64,000 nt of DNA from Marinobacterium_A aestuariivivens (GTDB taxonomy: Bacteria > Pseudomonadota > Gammaproteobacteria > Pseudomonadales > Balneatricaceae), in NCBI RefSeq assembly GCF_042661465.1, contig NZ_JBHSWE010000001.1:4154001-4218000 (forward strand). Reading direction: 5' to 3'. Each line of letters opens with the position of its first letter. Within the stretch, counting starts at the first letter, position 1. Positions 8,636-18,035 of this stretch are shown in pieces. The position numbers and the translations under genes are program-made. The notes under the pieces are model-generated. The model was not told the origin of the DNA and did not search any database. It worked only from the letters and a program-made list of their open reading frames with translations.

Positions 8636-9449
8636 TTAGCAGCCCTGAGCGGACAAACAAATGCGCCGGTCCCAGGCGGCGGCGTTACGGCAAGAGCCCC
8701 CGAGCGGCAGGGACAGGACCAGGTAGACTGCGATTTCGCTTATCTGCTGGGTCGCGCCCAGGCAGTCGCCGGTATAACCGCCGAGGCGGCGGCGGAACAG
8801 GCGCACCAGGTAGAAACGCAGCGCAAGCAGGCTCAGCAGCAGTGGCAGCCAGAGAACCGGCGCGATCAGCAGCAGGCAGAGCAGGGCCGGTGCGCCGGCG
8901 ATCAGCAGCTCTCTGCCGCTCATGCGACTGGCCAGGGCTTTGCCTTGCTCAGCCGGTCCTGCTGGACATAGGTTTCGGAATAGATCAGGCTCACGGCCAG
9001 AAAGCGGCTCAGCGTATGACCCAGCAGCAGGGCGATGAGGACATCGGGTACATACAGCAATGCCGTCAGCCTGAAGGCCAGTGCCAGCAGCAACCCCAGT
9101 GCGCCGTAGCTCCCGAGCCTCGAGTCTTTCATGATGCCGAGCGTCTGCTCCGGCGTCCAGCCGCCACCGAAGCCGTCGCAGACGTCGGCAAGGCCATCTT
9201 CGTGAAAGCCGCCGGTCAGTAATATGGTGAAGAGGGTGCAGAGCAGCAGGGTCAGCGGCAGGGGCAGCAGGGGCTCGAGCAGCCAGTAGAGGGCCGCGGC
9301 AAGGGTTCCCAGCAGCAGGCCGACCAGTGGAAAATAGCGGCTGGCATGATTCAGGTGCGCTTCGCTGAACTGCACCCAGCCCGGAGCGGGCAGCCGGGTG
9401 AAGAAGGTCAGGGCATTGAAAAAAGGTGCAGTTCCCGGGTCAAAAACAT
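8636..9449 (-). CDS. cobS: Adenosylcobinamide-GDP ribazoletransferase (cobalamin-5'-phosphate synthase), two frame lesions
   Basis: Polytopic membrane enzyme joining alpha-ribazole to adenosylcobinamide-GDP, the last assembly step of B12. Central motifs are LTGGFHEDGLADVCDGFGGG and IMKDSRLGSYGALGL. Two lesions are visible: + strand GGG 8935-8937 (coding CCC before TGG) separates the last 90 residues, and a T6 run in the coding strand (+ 9419-9424) separates the N-terminus. Adding one T lets ATG 9449 read MFLTRELHLFFNALTFFTRL, the expected CobS N-terminus. Repaired length is about 271. No other cob genes are in the window. Confidence 0.85.
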
Positions 9450-9571
9450 CTTCGTCCCTGTAAAAATGGTGAAAGGCTGGCCGCCCCGCGACTATCGGGC
9501 TCGCATTCAGTGCCTGATACGCAGCCGGAATTCAAGGCCACACACTCTAGAGAAAAGGAGGTACCAGGTCC

Positions 9572-10561
9572 ATGAGCAGTCAAGAGCATCCGTTCGCACC
9601 CTTCGTGCGGATACTGGGCAAGGGCAAGAAGGGGTCCCGTTCGCTGACCGCGGATGAGGCCCATCAGGCGATGGGCATGATACTCGATGGTCAGGTCCGG
9701 CCGGAGCAGCTGGGGGCTTTTCTGATGCTGCTGCGGGTCAAGGAGGAGGCGCCGGAGGAGTTGTGCGGCTTCGTCCGCGCCGTGCGTGAGCGTCTTGCCG
9801 TGCCGCAACAGCTGCGTGCCGATCTGGACTGGTCGAGCTATGCCGGCAAGAAGCGGCGTCTGCCCTGGTTCCTGCTGGCGGCGCTGACCCTGGCCGGGTC
9901 CGGCACCCGCGTCTTCATGCATGGCGCCCGCGGCCATATGCCGTGCAGGCTCTATACCGAGGATATGCTCCCGATCTTCGGTCTGCGGTCCTGCAGTGGC
10001 TGGGCAGAGGTCGGGGAGGACCTGGAGCTGAACCGATTTGCCTTTATGTCGATCGACCGGCTGTCGCCGATGCTCGGCGAGATCATCCAGCTGCGTTCGG
10101 TACTGGGGCTGCGTTCGCCCGTTCATACGCTGTGCCGGTTGCTCAACCCGCTCGGTGCCGACTGCGGTATTGACGGTGTTTTTCACCCGCCCTACGGCCC
10201 GATGCATCAGAAAACCGGTGTGCTGCTCGGAGTGCGTAACAGCCTGACCGTCAAGGGGGATGGCGGCGAAGCGGAGCTCAAGCCCGACTCCGAGAGCGAG
10301 CTGCAGTGGATTCTCGAGGGTAAAACCGAGACCGAAAGCTGGCCCAGGTTGCTGACCCAGCGTGTCGTGCGTGACGAGGTGCTGGATCCCGCGGACCTGC
10401 TGAGGCTGTGGCGCGGCGAGATCGGGCACGAGTACGGCGAGGGGGCGGTCATCAATACACTGGCGGCCATCCTGAAGCTGCTGGGGCGTGCCCCGGCGGC
10501 CGGCGAGGCGGTCGAACAGGCCCGCAGGCTCTGGGAGGCGCGGGACCGGAAGGCCTATTGA
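9572..10561 (+). CDS. YbiB/TrpD2-like glycosyltransferase-fold protein
   Basis: A 329-residue protein with the anthranilate phosphoribosyltransferase fold: an N-terminal helical domain (LTADEAHQAMGMILDGQVRPEQLGAFLMLLRVK) and a larger alpha/beta domain. The segment RLPWFLLAALTLAGSGTRVFMHGARGH replaces the phosphoribosyl-binding loop of true TrpD. This matches the YbiB/TrpD2 subfamily, whose E. coli member is a LexA-regulated nucleic-acid-binding protein rather than a tryptophan enzyme. A strong Shine-Dalgarno AAGGAGGT precedes the ATG. No convincing LexA box was found upstream. Confidence 0.8.
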   Translation: MSSQEHPFAPFVRILGKGKKGSRSLTADEAHQAMGMILDGQVRPEQLGAFLMLLRVKEEAPEELCGFVRAVRERLAVPQQLRADLDWSSYAGKKRRLPWFLLAALTLAGSGTRVFMHGARGHMPCRLYTEDMLPIFGLRSCSGWAEVGEDLELNRFAFMSIDRLSPMLGEIIQLRSVLGLRSPVHTLCRLLNPLGADCGIDGVFHPPYGPMHQKTGVLLGVRNSLTVKGDGGEAELKPDSESELQWILEGKTETESWPRLLTQRVVRDEVLDPADLLRLWRGEIGHEYGEGAVINTLAAILKLLGRAPAAGEAVEQARRLWEARDRKAY

Positions 10562-10662
10562 TGAAAATAAATCGTGTAAAAAATATACAAATGATGCCGA
10601 TATATGGATAATCACTGTCGGAAATTCAATCAGTTGTCGTTCATCAGGTGGTCGTTATTCTT

Positions 10663-11223
10663 ATGCCGCATCGCATCGTTCAGAACCGTCGATCCTTTAT
10701 CAAAACGCTGGCGGGGACCGCCGCCGGCTTCGCGGGCACCAGTGCTTTCGGCGCGCCGCTGATCAAGAACCCGGGTCTTGAGCGAAAGCTGACGCTCAAT
10801 AACCTCCATACCGGCGAGAAGCTGACGGCGGTCTACTGGGCTGACGGTCACTATATGCCGGAGGTCCTGAAGGAAGTCGATCATCTGCTGCGCGACCACC
10901 GTTCCGATACCTCGATCGAAATGGACCGTCAACTGTTCGATCTGCTGTACCTGTTGCAGCGCGATATCGGTCTGAACAAGGAGTTCCAGGTGATCTCGGG
11001 CTACCGTTCACCGAAAACCAACGAGATGCTGCGCAAGAACGGCAATGGTGTGGCGAAAAAGAGCTTCCACATGCAGGGCAAGGCGATCGATATCCGGGTG
11101 CCGGGCGTCCCGCTGAAGGATGTGCGCAAAATGGCACTGCGGCTCAAGTCAGGCGGCGTTGGCTATTATGCCCGCAGCAACTTCGTCCATGTCGATGTCG
11201 GCCCGGTACGCCACTGGGGTTGA
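10663..11223 (+). CDS. Tat-exported MepK/YcbK-like murein endopeptidase (M15A, DUF882)
   Basis: A 186-residue protein with a twin-arginine signal NRRSFIKTLAGTAAGF followed by an AFGAP cleavage region. The peptidase domain has the M15A zinc-site motifs SGYRSPKTNEML, SFHMQGKAIDI (His and Asp ligands) and NFVHVDVGPVR (His ligand). E. coli MepK (YcbK) is a murein D,D/L,D-endopeptidase involved in wall expansion, so a periplasmic peptidoglycan hydrolase role is inferred. ATG 10663 is chosen over the upstream GTG 10648 because it begins the Tat n-region directly. Confidence 0.9.
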   Translation: MPHRIVQNRRSFIKTLAGTAAGFAGTSAFGAPLIKNPGLERKLTLNNLHTGEKLTAVYWADGHYMPEVLKEVDHLLRDHRSDTSIEMDRQLFDLLYLLQRDIGLNKEFQVISGYRSPKTNEMLRKNGNGVAKKSFHMQGKAIDIRVPGVPLKDVRKMALRLKSGGVGYYARSNFVHVDVGPVRHWG

Positions 11224-11235
11224 TCATTGCGCCGT

Positions 11236-11319
11236 GTAGGGTGGAATGAGCACCGAAGGTGCGAATTCCACCGGTGATGTCAGAGTCCCGGTGGAATTCG
11301 CAGGCTCATTCCACCCTAC
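11236..11319. repeat. GTAGGGTGGAATGAG inverted-repeat element, 84 bp
   Basis: Arms GTAGGGTGGAATGAGC...GCGAATTCCACCGG and CCGGTGGAATTCGC...GCTCATTCCACCCTAC pair almost perfectly around a short loop. This is a compact copy of the element at 6446-6617. Confidence 0.8.
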
Positions 11320-11369
11320 GCGTTATCCCGGGTTGCGCCGTTTCACCCATCATCGGTTAGGATCGCCCC

Positions 11370-11431
11370 GTCACCCGTCACCCGTCACCCGTCACCCGTC
11401 ACCCGTCACCCGTCACCCGTCACCCGTCACC
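11370..11431. repeat. Heptamer tandem array (GTCACCC, 8 full copies)
   Basis: Eight perfect head-to-tail copies of the 7-base unit GTCACCC plus a partial ninth end 2 bp before the stop codon of the minus-strand antiporter gene. Read in that gene's direction the unit is GGGTGAC and carries TGA every 7 bases. Confidence 0.95.
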
Positions 11432-11433
11432 TA

Positions 11434-12603
11434 TCAATCCCGCCGCAGCCGGTCCGAGACCGCGATCGGCGACGGGAAATTGAAGATCACCAGATAGCTC
11501 GACAGCAGGAAGGTCAGGATGGTGGTGGCCTGGATCACATGGGAGGCCTCCTGGCCGATCATCGCCGCGCTGGTCGCGAGGTAGGCGATCAGCAGCGAGA
11601 ACTCGCTGGTCTGGCCGAGCCTGAAACCGATCTCCCAGGCCAGTTTGTTGCTCTCGCTGATGCGCTGCAGCAGGAAACGAAACACCACCGGCTTGATGAC
11701 GAGCACCAGCACCGACAGCACCAGCGACGGCAGCAGGATCAGCTCGATCAGCGACAGGTTGAAGCTGGCGCCGATCGAGAAGAAGAACAGTACCAGGAAA
11801 AAGTCCCGCAACGGTTTCAGGCTGGTGGCGATATAGAGCGAGATCGGGCTGGTGGCCAGGGTGACGCCGGCGACGAAGGCGCCCATCTCGGCCGACAGCC
11901 CGAGTGCCAGGGCCAGCTCTGCCATCCCGAGGCACCAGCCGATCGCCACCAGGAATATATATTCGTGGAAGCGGTCGAAGGTCTGCAGCAGTTTCAGCAG
12001 TATGTATCGAACGAACAGAATGGCCCCGAATGTCAGCAACGGCAGCGCCGCCACCGTCTTGAGGAACTGGGTCAGGCCGCTCTCGCCACCCGGACCGCTG
12101 TAGAGAAGCAGCAGCACCAGGATGGCGACGACATCCTGCAGCAGCAGCAGACCGACCACCAGCTCACCGGTATGGCGGTGGTGAAGTACCGTGGTCGGCA
12201 GCAGTTTTATGCCGATAATGGTGCTCGAGAACATCAGGGCCGCGCCGATGATCAGCGCTTCGGTCTGACTGAAGCCGAACGCCAGACCGACGCCGTAGCC
12301 GGTGGCCATGAATATCAGCGAGCTGAAAATGGCCACCAGGGTGGCCTTTTTCAGCATATGCAGCAGATGGCTGGGCTGCATGTCCAGACCGAGCAGGAAC
12401 AGCAGGAAAATGATGCCGATATGGGAGATGTCGGCGAGCAGCCGGGTATCGGAGACATAGCCGAAGCCATAGGGACCGAGCAGCGCACCCAGGACGATAT
12501 AGGCCACCAGCATCGGCTGCCGGGTGTACAGCGCGACGGAGGCGAGAATCGCGGCACCGGTGAATATCAGAAAAAATGAGAATACAACACTTTGTTCCGC
12601 CAT
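11434..12603 (-). CDS. CPA2-family cation:proton antiporter (KefB-like membrane domain)
   Basis: A 389-residue polytopic inner-membrane protein with about 12 hydrophobic segments of the Na+/H+ exchanger fold. It shows FLLFLLGLDM, the GFSQTEALIIGAALMFSSTIIG segment, the LLLQDVVAI motif with the transport Asp, and ALGLSAEMGAFVAGV typical of CPA2 exchangers. No C-terminal RCK/TrkA-N domain follows, so it is shorter than KefB/KefC. Substrate ion (K+ or Na+) is not determinable. It converges on the MepK-like gene. Confidence 0.88.
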   Translation of the reverse strand: MAEQSVVFSFFLIFTGAAILASVALYTRQPMLVAYIVLGALLGPYGFGYVSDTRLLADISHIGIIFLLFLLGLDMQPSHLLHMLKKATLVAIFSSLIFMATGYGVGLAFGFSQTEALIIGAALMFSSTIIGIKLLPTTVLHHRHTGELVVGLLLLQDVVAILVLLLLYSGPGGESGLTQFLKTVAALPLLTFGAILFVRYILLKLLQTFDRFHEYIFLVAIGWCLGMAELALALGLSAEMGAFVAGVTLATSPISLYIATSLKPLRDFFLVLFFFSIGASFNLSLIELILLPSLVLSVLVLVIKPVVFRFLLQRISESNKLAWEIGFRLGQTSEFSLLIAYLATSAAMIGQEASHVIQATTILTFLLSSYLVIFNFPSPIAVSDRLRRD

Positions 12604-12679
12604 CGCGCTTTCCTTGGTTCTGCGATTTGCAGTGTAACAAACACTCGGGGCCGCTGGGGAACCGGTACCGGCCCGGAGG

Positions 12680-14008
12680 TCAGCCGAGGCGGATCTCGGC
12701 CCACTGGCGGCTGCGCCAGATGCCGATGAATACCAGCGACGAGAGACAGCGGTGTACCAGCTGCACCAGCCAGATGCCGGTCAGTCCAAACCCGAAATGG
12801 GGGCCGACCAGCCAGGCAAGCGGCAGGTAGAACAGCCACTGGCCGCTGATCGAGACCAGCATCACCAGCCGGTTGGCGCCGGCTCCCAGCAGCGCCTGTG
12901 TCAGTACCAGGCTGGCGGCATCGAGGCAGATGGCAAGACCCGTGATCTGCAGCGGCAGCCGGGCCTGGTCGATCAGCTGCGGATCCTGCAGGAAGAGACT
13001 CAGGAGCTGTTCCGGCGCGAGCCACATCGGCAGACTGAGCAGGCACATGATGGCCAGGGCGGTCTTGATCACGTCCCAGCCCCACTGCTGGGCCTCGGTC
13101 GGGCGATTGCGTCCCAGGGCATGGCTGACCAGCGAGGTCGATGCCATGCCGAGCCCGACCCCTGGCAGTATCAGAAACAGCGCGAGATTGATCAGGACGT
13201 GGGCGATGGCCTGCTCCTCGGTGCCGATCTGGCCGATAATCCAGAACAGGACGGCAATGGCCAGCGAGAAAAACAGCTGTTGCACGGAATGGGGCACCGA
13301 AAGCCGCAGCATGGTGCCCAGCGACGAGACGCCGTTGCGCCAGCGCAGGAAACCGTGCGGCCGGGCGTCACGCCACACCATCAGGGCATTCAGCAGACAT
13401 CCGGCGAAAAGCGCAAGGCTGGTGCCGAGGCCCGCGCCGGGGGCACCGAGGGCCGGCAGGCCGAAACGTCCGAAGATCAGCCCGAAACTCAGCCCGACAT
13501 TGAGCAGGTGCATCAGCACCAGCAGGCGGACATGAACGATGGGTCTGTGGGTGCCGTTCCACCAGCCGCGCAGCGACAGGTTGACGCCGACCGCGGCCAT
13601 GGCGGCGATGCGGTAATCGAAATAGTCGTTGGCGATGGCCAGTACTTCGGGGTCCTGGCTCATGAGGCCGAGCAGGTACTCGGAGTGGCTCGAGAACAGC
13701 AGGCTCAGTGGCAGGGCGATGAGCAGGGCCAGGATAATGCCCCAGTTCACCGGGCGTGCGGCTTCATCGTTACGGCCTTCGCCACAGCGCCGTGCCACCG
13801 TCGACTGCACCGCCGACGACAGGCCTATGACGAAACTGATGGCGATGAAGTTCGCGTATCCGGCCAGGCCGACGCCCGCCAGGGCCTTTCCACCCAGGCG
13901 TCCCACCATCGCGGCGTCGACCAGGTTGAGCAGGCTCTGTGACAGCATGCCGCCGATAATCGGCAGTCCCAGTGTCAGAATGGTCCTGAAGCGTTCCTGT
14001 TGGCTCAT
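12680..14008 (-). CDS. MATE family multidrug/sodium antiporter
   Basis: A 442-residue inner-membrane protein with 12 predicted helices in two homologous halves. The N-terminus TLGLPIIGGMLSQSLLNLVDAAMVGRLGGKALAGVGLA is the MATE signature (P-x-I-x-x-x-L-x-x-x-x-x-x-x-D-x-x-x-VG). MATE pumps exchange Na+ or H+ for organic cations. It is transcribed divergently from nfuA. Specific substrates cannot be inferred. Confidence 0.92.
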   Translation of the reverse strand: MSQQERFRTILTLGLPIIGGMLSQSLLNLVDAAMVGRLGGKALAGVGLAGYANFIAISFVIGLSSAVQSTVARRCGEGRNDEAARPVNWGIILALLIALPLSLLFSSHSEYLLGLMSQDPEVLAIANDYFDYRIAAMAAVGVNLSLRGWWNGTHRPIVHVRLLVLMHLLNVGLSFGLIFGRFGLPALGAPGAGLGTSLALFAGCLLNALMVWRDARPHGFLRWRNGVSSLGTMLRLSVPHSVQQLFFSLAIAVLFWIIGQIGTEEQAIAHVLINLALFLILPGVGLGMASTSLVSHALGRNRPTEAQQWGWDVIKTALAIMCLLSLPMWLAPEQLLSLFLQDPQLIDQARLPLQITGLAICLDAASLVLTQALLGAGANRLVMLVSISGQWLFYLPLAWLVGPHFGFGLTGIWLVQLVHRCLSSLVFIGIWRSRQWAEIRLG

Positions 14009-14175
14009 CGGGTGCGGGAAAAGGCGGGCATGGCGAATGAAAGCGGGCAGTCTACCAGATTTCCCGGAAGGATGGAGAAAGGATAATAACCGATCAATTT
14101 ACTCGGGATTGGAATGCGTGTATTCTTCGCACTAAATGGTATTGACCCGAGCGAATTAGGAGTCCTGGATTTCCC

Positions 14176-14767
14176 ATGAATATGACGGTTACCGAAAGTG
14201 CTGAAAAGTATCTGGCTGACCTGCTGGAGAAGCAGGGCGTCGAAGGCATCGCTGTACGCATGTTCGTGACGCAGCCGGGCACCCCTATGCCGAAACCTGT
14301 CTGGCCTATTGCCGGCCCGACGAGGTGATCGCCGATGACGAAGTGCTCGAGATGGAGCTGGTGTGTTTCTACCTGGAGCGCAACAGCCTGCCGTATCTCG
14401 ACGAGGCGCTGATCGACTTCGCCGAAGATCGCATGGGGGGCAACTGACCATCAAGGCACCGAACGCCAAGGTGCCGAAGGTCTCGGCGGACAGTCCGATG
14501 GAAGAGCAGATCAACTATATCCTCTATTCCGATATCAACCCGGGGCTGGCGTCCCATGGCGGCGAGGTCAAACTGGTCGAGCTGGTGGAAGAGGAAAACG
14601 GCCACATCGCGATTCTGCGGTTCGGTGGCGGCTGCCAGGGGTGCAGCGCCGTTGACATGACCCTCAAGGATGGCGTCGAGCGCACCCTTGTCGAGCGGGT
14701 GCCGGGCCTGGCCGGCGTGCGTGATGTCACGGACCACAGCGTGACGGATCAGGCGTACTACAAGTAA
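14176..14767 (+). CDS. nfuA: Fe-S biogenesis scaffold NfuA, two frame lesions
   Basis: Carrier of [4Fe-4S] clusters, about 197 residues when repaired. The N-terminal degenerate A-type domain (MNMTVTESAEKYLADLLEK ... RMFVTQPGTPYAETCLAYC) is followed by the Nfu domain with the cluster-binding motif GGGCQGCSAVD. Two homopolymer deletions break it: CCCC 14282-14285 (one more C gives GTPYAETC) and G6 at 14435-14440 (one more G gives MGGQLTIKAPNAK). In the present reading only the Nfu half would be made from an artificial start. Two lesions in such a conserved gene argue for sequence error. Confidence 0.9.
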
Positions 14768-14775
14768 GCCGAAAT

Positions 14776-14802
14776 CCGGGCGGGGCCGCCGTCCCCGCCC
14801 GT
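14776..14802 (+). terminator. Strong GC hairpin after nfuA
   Basis: GGGCGGGG, loop CCGCCGT, CCCCGCCC forms an 8-bp all-GC stem nine bases after the nfuA stop. There is no T-tract, so it may act with Rho or protect the mRNA end. The rest of 14803-15059 holds no gene, only the lon leader. Confidence 0.55.
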
Positions 14803-15059
14803 CGAATCCCTCATTGTTCTGCCCCCGCTATGCTGATATAACGAAATCAGTATCCAGATGTCGGGAGCCGATTTTTCCGCCGGCCGTTTCGGCTTCCTGC
14901 CCCCATATTCAGCCCACGGCCGTCCGGCATGCGGTTTTTTTCAAAGCGTCGCTTGTTTTTTCAGACAGGGGCCCCATTGAACAGTATTACCGCTATTCAA
15001 AAGGTTTAAGCGTCCGCCAGCGTCAGAGGCGGGTGCACTGCAGAGAGGCAACATCCATC

Positions 15060-17489
15060 ATGGATCAGTTTGAAGCAAAAGAGGATGCTGTAACCATTGA
15101 GCTTCCGGTTTTGCCACTGCGCGACGTCGTTGTATATCCGCATATGGTCATTCCGCTGTTCGTTGGTCGCGAGAAGTCGATTCAGGCGCTGGAAGCGGCC
15201 ATGGAGCACAACAAGGAAATCCTGCTGGTGGCGCAGAAGAATGCGTCCGACGACGAGCCCGCCGCCGAGGACCTGTTCCAGATCGGTACTGTGGCTTCGG
15301 TGCTGCAGATGCTGAAACTGCCCGATGGCACCATCAAGGTGCTGGTCGAGGGGGATTACCGGGCGCAGATCGAGCGGCTGGAGCAGTACGAGGATCGCTT
15401 CACGGCCGAGGTCCGGGTGCTGCAGGTTCAGGAGATGAGCCCGGAGGAAGCGGAGATCTACAAGCGCACCGCGCTGGATCAGTTCGAACGCTTTATTCAG
15501 GTCAACAAGAAGATCCCGTCCGAGGTGCTCACCTCGCTGCAGAACATCGACGATATCGGCCGCCTTGCCGATACCATCGCGGCGCATATGTCGTTGAAGT
15601 TGGAGGAAAAGCAGCGCATTCTCGAAATGCTCGACAACCACCAGCGCCTCGAGCACCTGATGGCGCTGATGGAGTCCGAAATCGATCTGGTCGAGGTCGA
15701 GAAGCGCATCCGCGGCCGTGTCAAAAAGCAGATGGAGAAGAGTCAGCGCGAGTACTATCTGAACGAGCAGATGAAGGCCATTCAGAAGGAACTCGGCGAC
15801 CTCGACGAGTCCGGCACCAACGATATGGAAGAGCTCAAACGCCGTATCGATGCCGCCGGCATGCCCAAAGAGGCCTACGACAAGACCCTGGGCGAGTACA
15901 ACAAGCTCAAGATGATGTCGCCGATGTCCGCCGAAGCCACGGTGGTGCGCGGCTATATCGACTGGATGCTGCAGATTCCCTGGGCCAAGCGCTCCAAGGT
16001 GCGTCACGACATGAAACGGGCCGAAAAGATCCTCAACGAGGACCATTACGGCCTGGCGGAGGTCAAGGACCGCATTCTCGAGTACCTGGCGGTACAGAAG
16101 CGGGTGCGCAAGCTCAAGGGTCCCATTCTCTGTCTGGTCGGGCCTCCGGGGGTCGGCAAGACCTCCCTTGGCCGTTCGATCGCCCGTGCGACCAATCGCG
16201 AATACGTGCGCATGGCGCTTGGTGGGGTGCGTGACGAGGCCGAGATCCGCGGCCACCGTCGCACCTATATCGGCTCGATGCCGGGCAAGCTGTTGCAGAA
16301 GATGTGCAAGGTCGGCGTCAAGAACCCGCTGTTCCTGCTCGACGAGGTCGACAAGATGGGCATGGACCAGCGTGGCGATCCGGCTTCGGCGCTGCTGGAA
16401 GTGCTGGACCCGGAGCAGAACAGCACCTTCAACGACCATTATCTCGAGGTGGACTACGACTTGTCCGATGTGATGTTCGTCTGCACCTCGAACTCGATGA
16501 ATATCCCCGGGCCGTTGTTGGACCGCATGGAGATCATCCGTCTGCCGGGCTATACCGAGGACGAAAAACTCAATATCGCCCGCAAGTATCTGATCACCAA
16601 GCAGATGAAGCAAAACGGCCTGAAGTCGAGCGAGGTCGAGATCGCAGACGAGGCGATCGTTCATCTGATTCGCTACTACACCCGCGAGGCCGGTGTGCGT
16701 GGTCTGGAGCGCGAGATCGCCAAGATCTGCCGCAAGGTGGTCAAGGAGCTCTCCCTGGGCGAGCACAAGGGCAAAACGCTGGTGATTACCGGGGCCGAGC
16801 TCGAGCACTTCAGTGGCGTGCGCAAGTACAACTTCGGCGTTGCAGAGGAGCAGGACCAGATCGGTCACGTAACCGGGCTGGCCTGGACCCAGGTCGGCGG
16901 CGATATTCTCAGCATCGAAGCCGCGGTGGTGCCGGGCAAGGGGCGCCAGGTCACGACGGGCAGCCTCGGTGAAGTCATGAAAGAGTCCATTCAGGCGGCT
17001 TTGACCGTGGTGCGCAATCGCGCCGAAAGTCTCGGCATTGCACCGGACTTCCACGAAAAGCAGGATATTCATATCCATGTGCCGGAAGGGGCAACGCCGA
17101 AGGACGGCCCCAGTGCGGGTATCGGCATGTGTACCGCGCTGGTGTCGGTGCTGACGGGCATCCCTGTTCGGGCCGATGTGGCCATGACCGGCGAGATCAC
17201 CCTGCGTGGACAGGTGTTACCGATCGGCGGTCTGAAGGAAAAGCTGTTGGCCGCGCACCGTGGCGGTATCCGCACCGTCATCATTCCGCAGGAAAATGAG
17301 CGGGATTTGAAGGAAATTCCTGATAATATCAAGGCGGATCTTGCAATTAAGCCGGTGAAATGGATCGATGAGGTTCTTGAGGTCGCGTTGAAATATCAGC
17401 CCAAACCGATCAAAAAAGAGCTAAAAGAGAGCGTTTCGGCCGATAAAAAAACAACCACTGAAGAGCCCGGTCAGATAAAGACGCATTAA
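15060..17489 (+). CDS. lon: ATP-dependent protease Lon
   Basis: Cytosolic AAA+ serine protease of 809 residues that degrades misfolded and regulatory proteins. Starting at ATG 15060 gives MDQFEAKEDAVTIELPVLPLRDVVVYPHM. Domains: LON substrate-binding (about 10-205), coiled coil, AAA+ with Walker A GPPGVGKT and Walker B LFLLDEVDK, sensor region, then the protease domain with catalytic Ser685 in KDGPSAGIGM and the Lys of GGLKEKLLAAHRGG. Lon often lies after clpX in gammaproteobacteria; here nfuA precedes it. hupB and ppiD follow as usual. Confidence 0.98.
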   Translation: MDQFEAKEDAVTIELPVLPLRDVVVYPHMVIPLFVGREKSIQALEAAMEHNKEILLVAQKNASDDEPAAEDLFQIGTVASVLQMLKLPDGTIKVLVEGDYRAQIERLEQYEDRFTAEVRVLQVQEMSPEEAEIYKRTALDQFERFIQVNKKIPSEVLTSLQNIDDIGRLADTIAAHMSLKLEEKQRILEMLDNHQRLEHLMALMESEIDLVEVEKRIRGRVKKQMEKSQREYYLNEQMKAIQKELGDLDESGTNDMEELKRRIDAAGMPKEAYDKTLGEYNKLKMMSPMSAEATVVRGYIDWMLQIPWAKRSKVRHDMKRAEKILNEDHYGLAEVKDRILEYLAVQKRVRKLKGPILCLVGPPGVGKTSLGRSIARATNREYVRMALGGVRDEAEIRGHRRTYIGSMPGKLLQKMCKVGVKNPLFLLDEVDKMGMDQRGDPASALLEVLDPEQNSTFNDHYLEVDYDLSDVMFVCTSNSMNIPGPLLDRMEIIRLPGYTEDEKLNIARKYLITKQMKQNGLKSSEVEIADEAIVHLIRYYTREAGVRGLEREIAKICRKVVKELSLGEHKGKTLVITGAELEHFSGVRKYNFGVAEEQDQIGHVTGLAWTQVGGDILSIEAAVVPGKGRQVTTGSLGEVMKESIQAALTVVRNRAESLGIAPDFHEKQDIHIHVPEGATPKDGPSAGIGMCTALVSVLTGIPVRADVAMTGEITLRGQVLPIGGLKEKLLAAHRGGIRTVIIPQENERDLKEIPDNIKADLAIKPVKWIDEVLEVALKYQPKPIKKELKESVSADKKTTTEEPGQIKTH

Positions 17490-17523
17490 GGGCCGGCAAT
17501 GGCAGAAACCGCGTGGTGTCTGC

Positions 17524-17553
17524 TTGACAGCCGTTTCTGCCAGTTGGTATAAA
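17524..17553 (+). promoter_or_regulatory. Sigma70 promoter for hupB
   Basis: A perfect -35 TTGACA (17524-17529) is separated by 18 bp from TATAAA (17548-17553). The position is about 70 bp upstream of the HU start, which fits a strong promoter in the lon-hupB gap. Confidence 0.75.
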
Positions 17554-17623
17554 GTGCCTGATCATCGTGCTGGGCATAGATTACGGTAGATAAGAACTAA
17601 CGATTGGATTCAAGGGGAACATC

Positions 17624-17899
17624 GTGAATAAGTCTGAACTGATTGATGCTATTGCAGCTTCTGCTGACATTCCGAAGGCAGCCGCTGGCCGTGCACTGGA
17701 TTCTGCGCTGGAAAGCATCACCGGTGCGCTGCAGAAAGGCGAATCGGTTGCGTTGGTTGGCTTTGGCACCTTCGGTGTCAAAGAGCGTGCTGCCCGTACG
17801 GGTCGCAACCCGCAGACCGGCAAGCCGATCGAAATCGCTGCAGCCACTCTGCCGACCTTCAAGCCCGGTAAGGCTCTGAAAGACGCGGTCAACAAGTAA
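17624..17899 (+). CDS. hupB: DNA-binding protein HU-beta
   Basis: Histone-like nucleoid protein that bends and compacts DNA as a dimer. The 91-residue sequence opens MNKSELIDAIAASADIPKAAA, has the SVALVGFGTFGVKERAARTGRNPQTGKPI signature including the RNPQTG beta-arm tip, and ends LKDAVNK. The start codon is GTG or ATG-like at 17624 behind AAGGGG. The lon-hupB-ppiD order is conserved in gammaproteobacteria. Confidence 0.97.
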   Translation: MNKSELIDAIAASADIPKAAAGRALDSALESITGALQKGESVALVGFGTFGVKERAARTGRNPQTGKPIEIAAATLPTFKPGKALKDAVNK

Positions 17900-17925
17900 G
17901 CGGATCGCCTGAGTAAAGAAAACAC

Positions 17926-18002
17926 GGAGCGGTAGTTCAGTTGGTTAGAATACCTGCCTGTCACGCAGGGGGTCGCGGGTTCGAGTCCCGTCCGTTCCGC
18001 CA
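17926..18002 (+). tRNA. tRNA-Asp (GTC anticodon)
   Basis: A 77-nt cloverleaf: acceptor GGAGCGG/CCGTTCC, D-arm around GTTCAGTTGGTTAGA, anticodon stem CCTGC/GCAGG with loop CTGTCAC (GTC), T-arm GCGGG TTCGAGT CCCGT, discriminator G and encoded CCA. It lies 26 bp after hupB, so it may be co-transcribed or have its own promoter. Confidence 0.97.
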
Positions 18003-18035
18003 GCTTTTTAAAGTGAGAAGTTGAAGAGAAGATAG

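Noticed and set aside
9430..9571. Possible LexA box upstream of the YbiB/TrpD2-like gene
   Set aside because: CTGTAAAAATGG...AAAG does not meet the CTGT-N8-ACAG pattern; the second half is absent.
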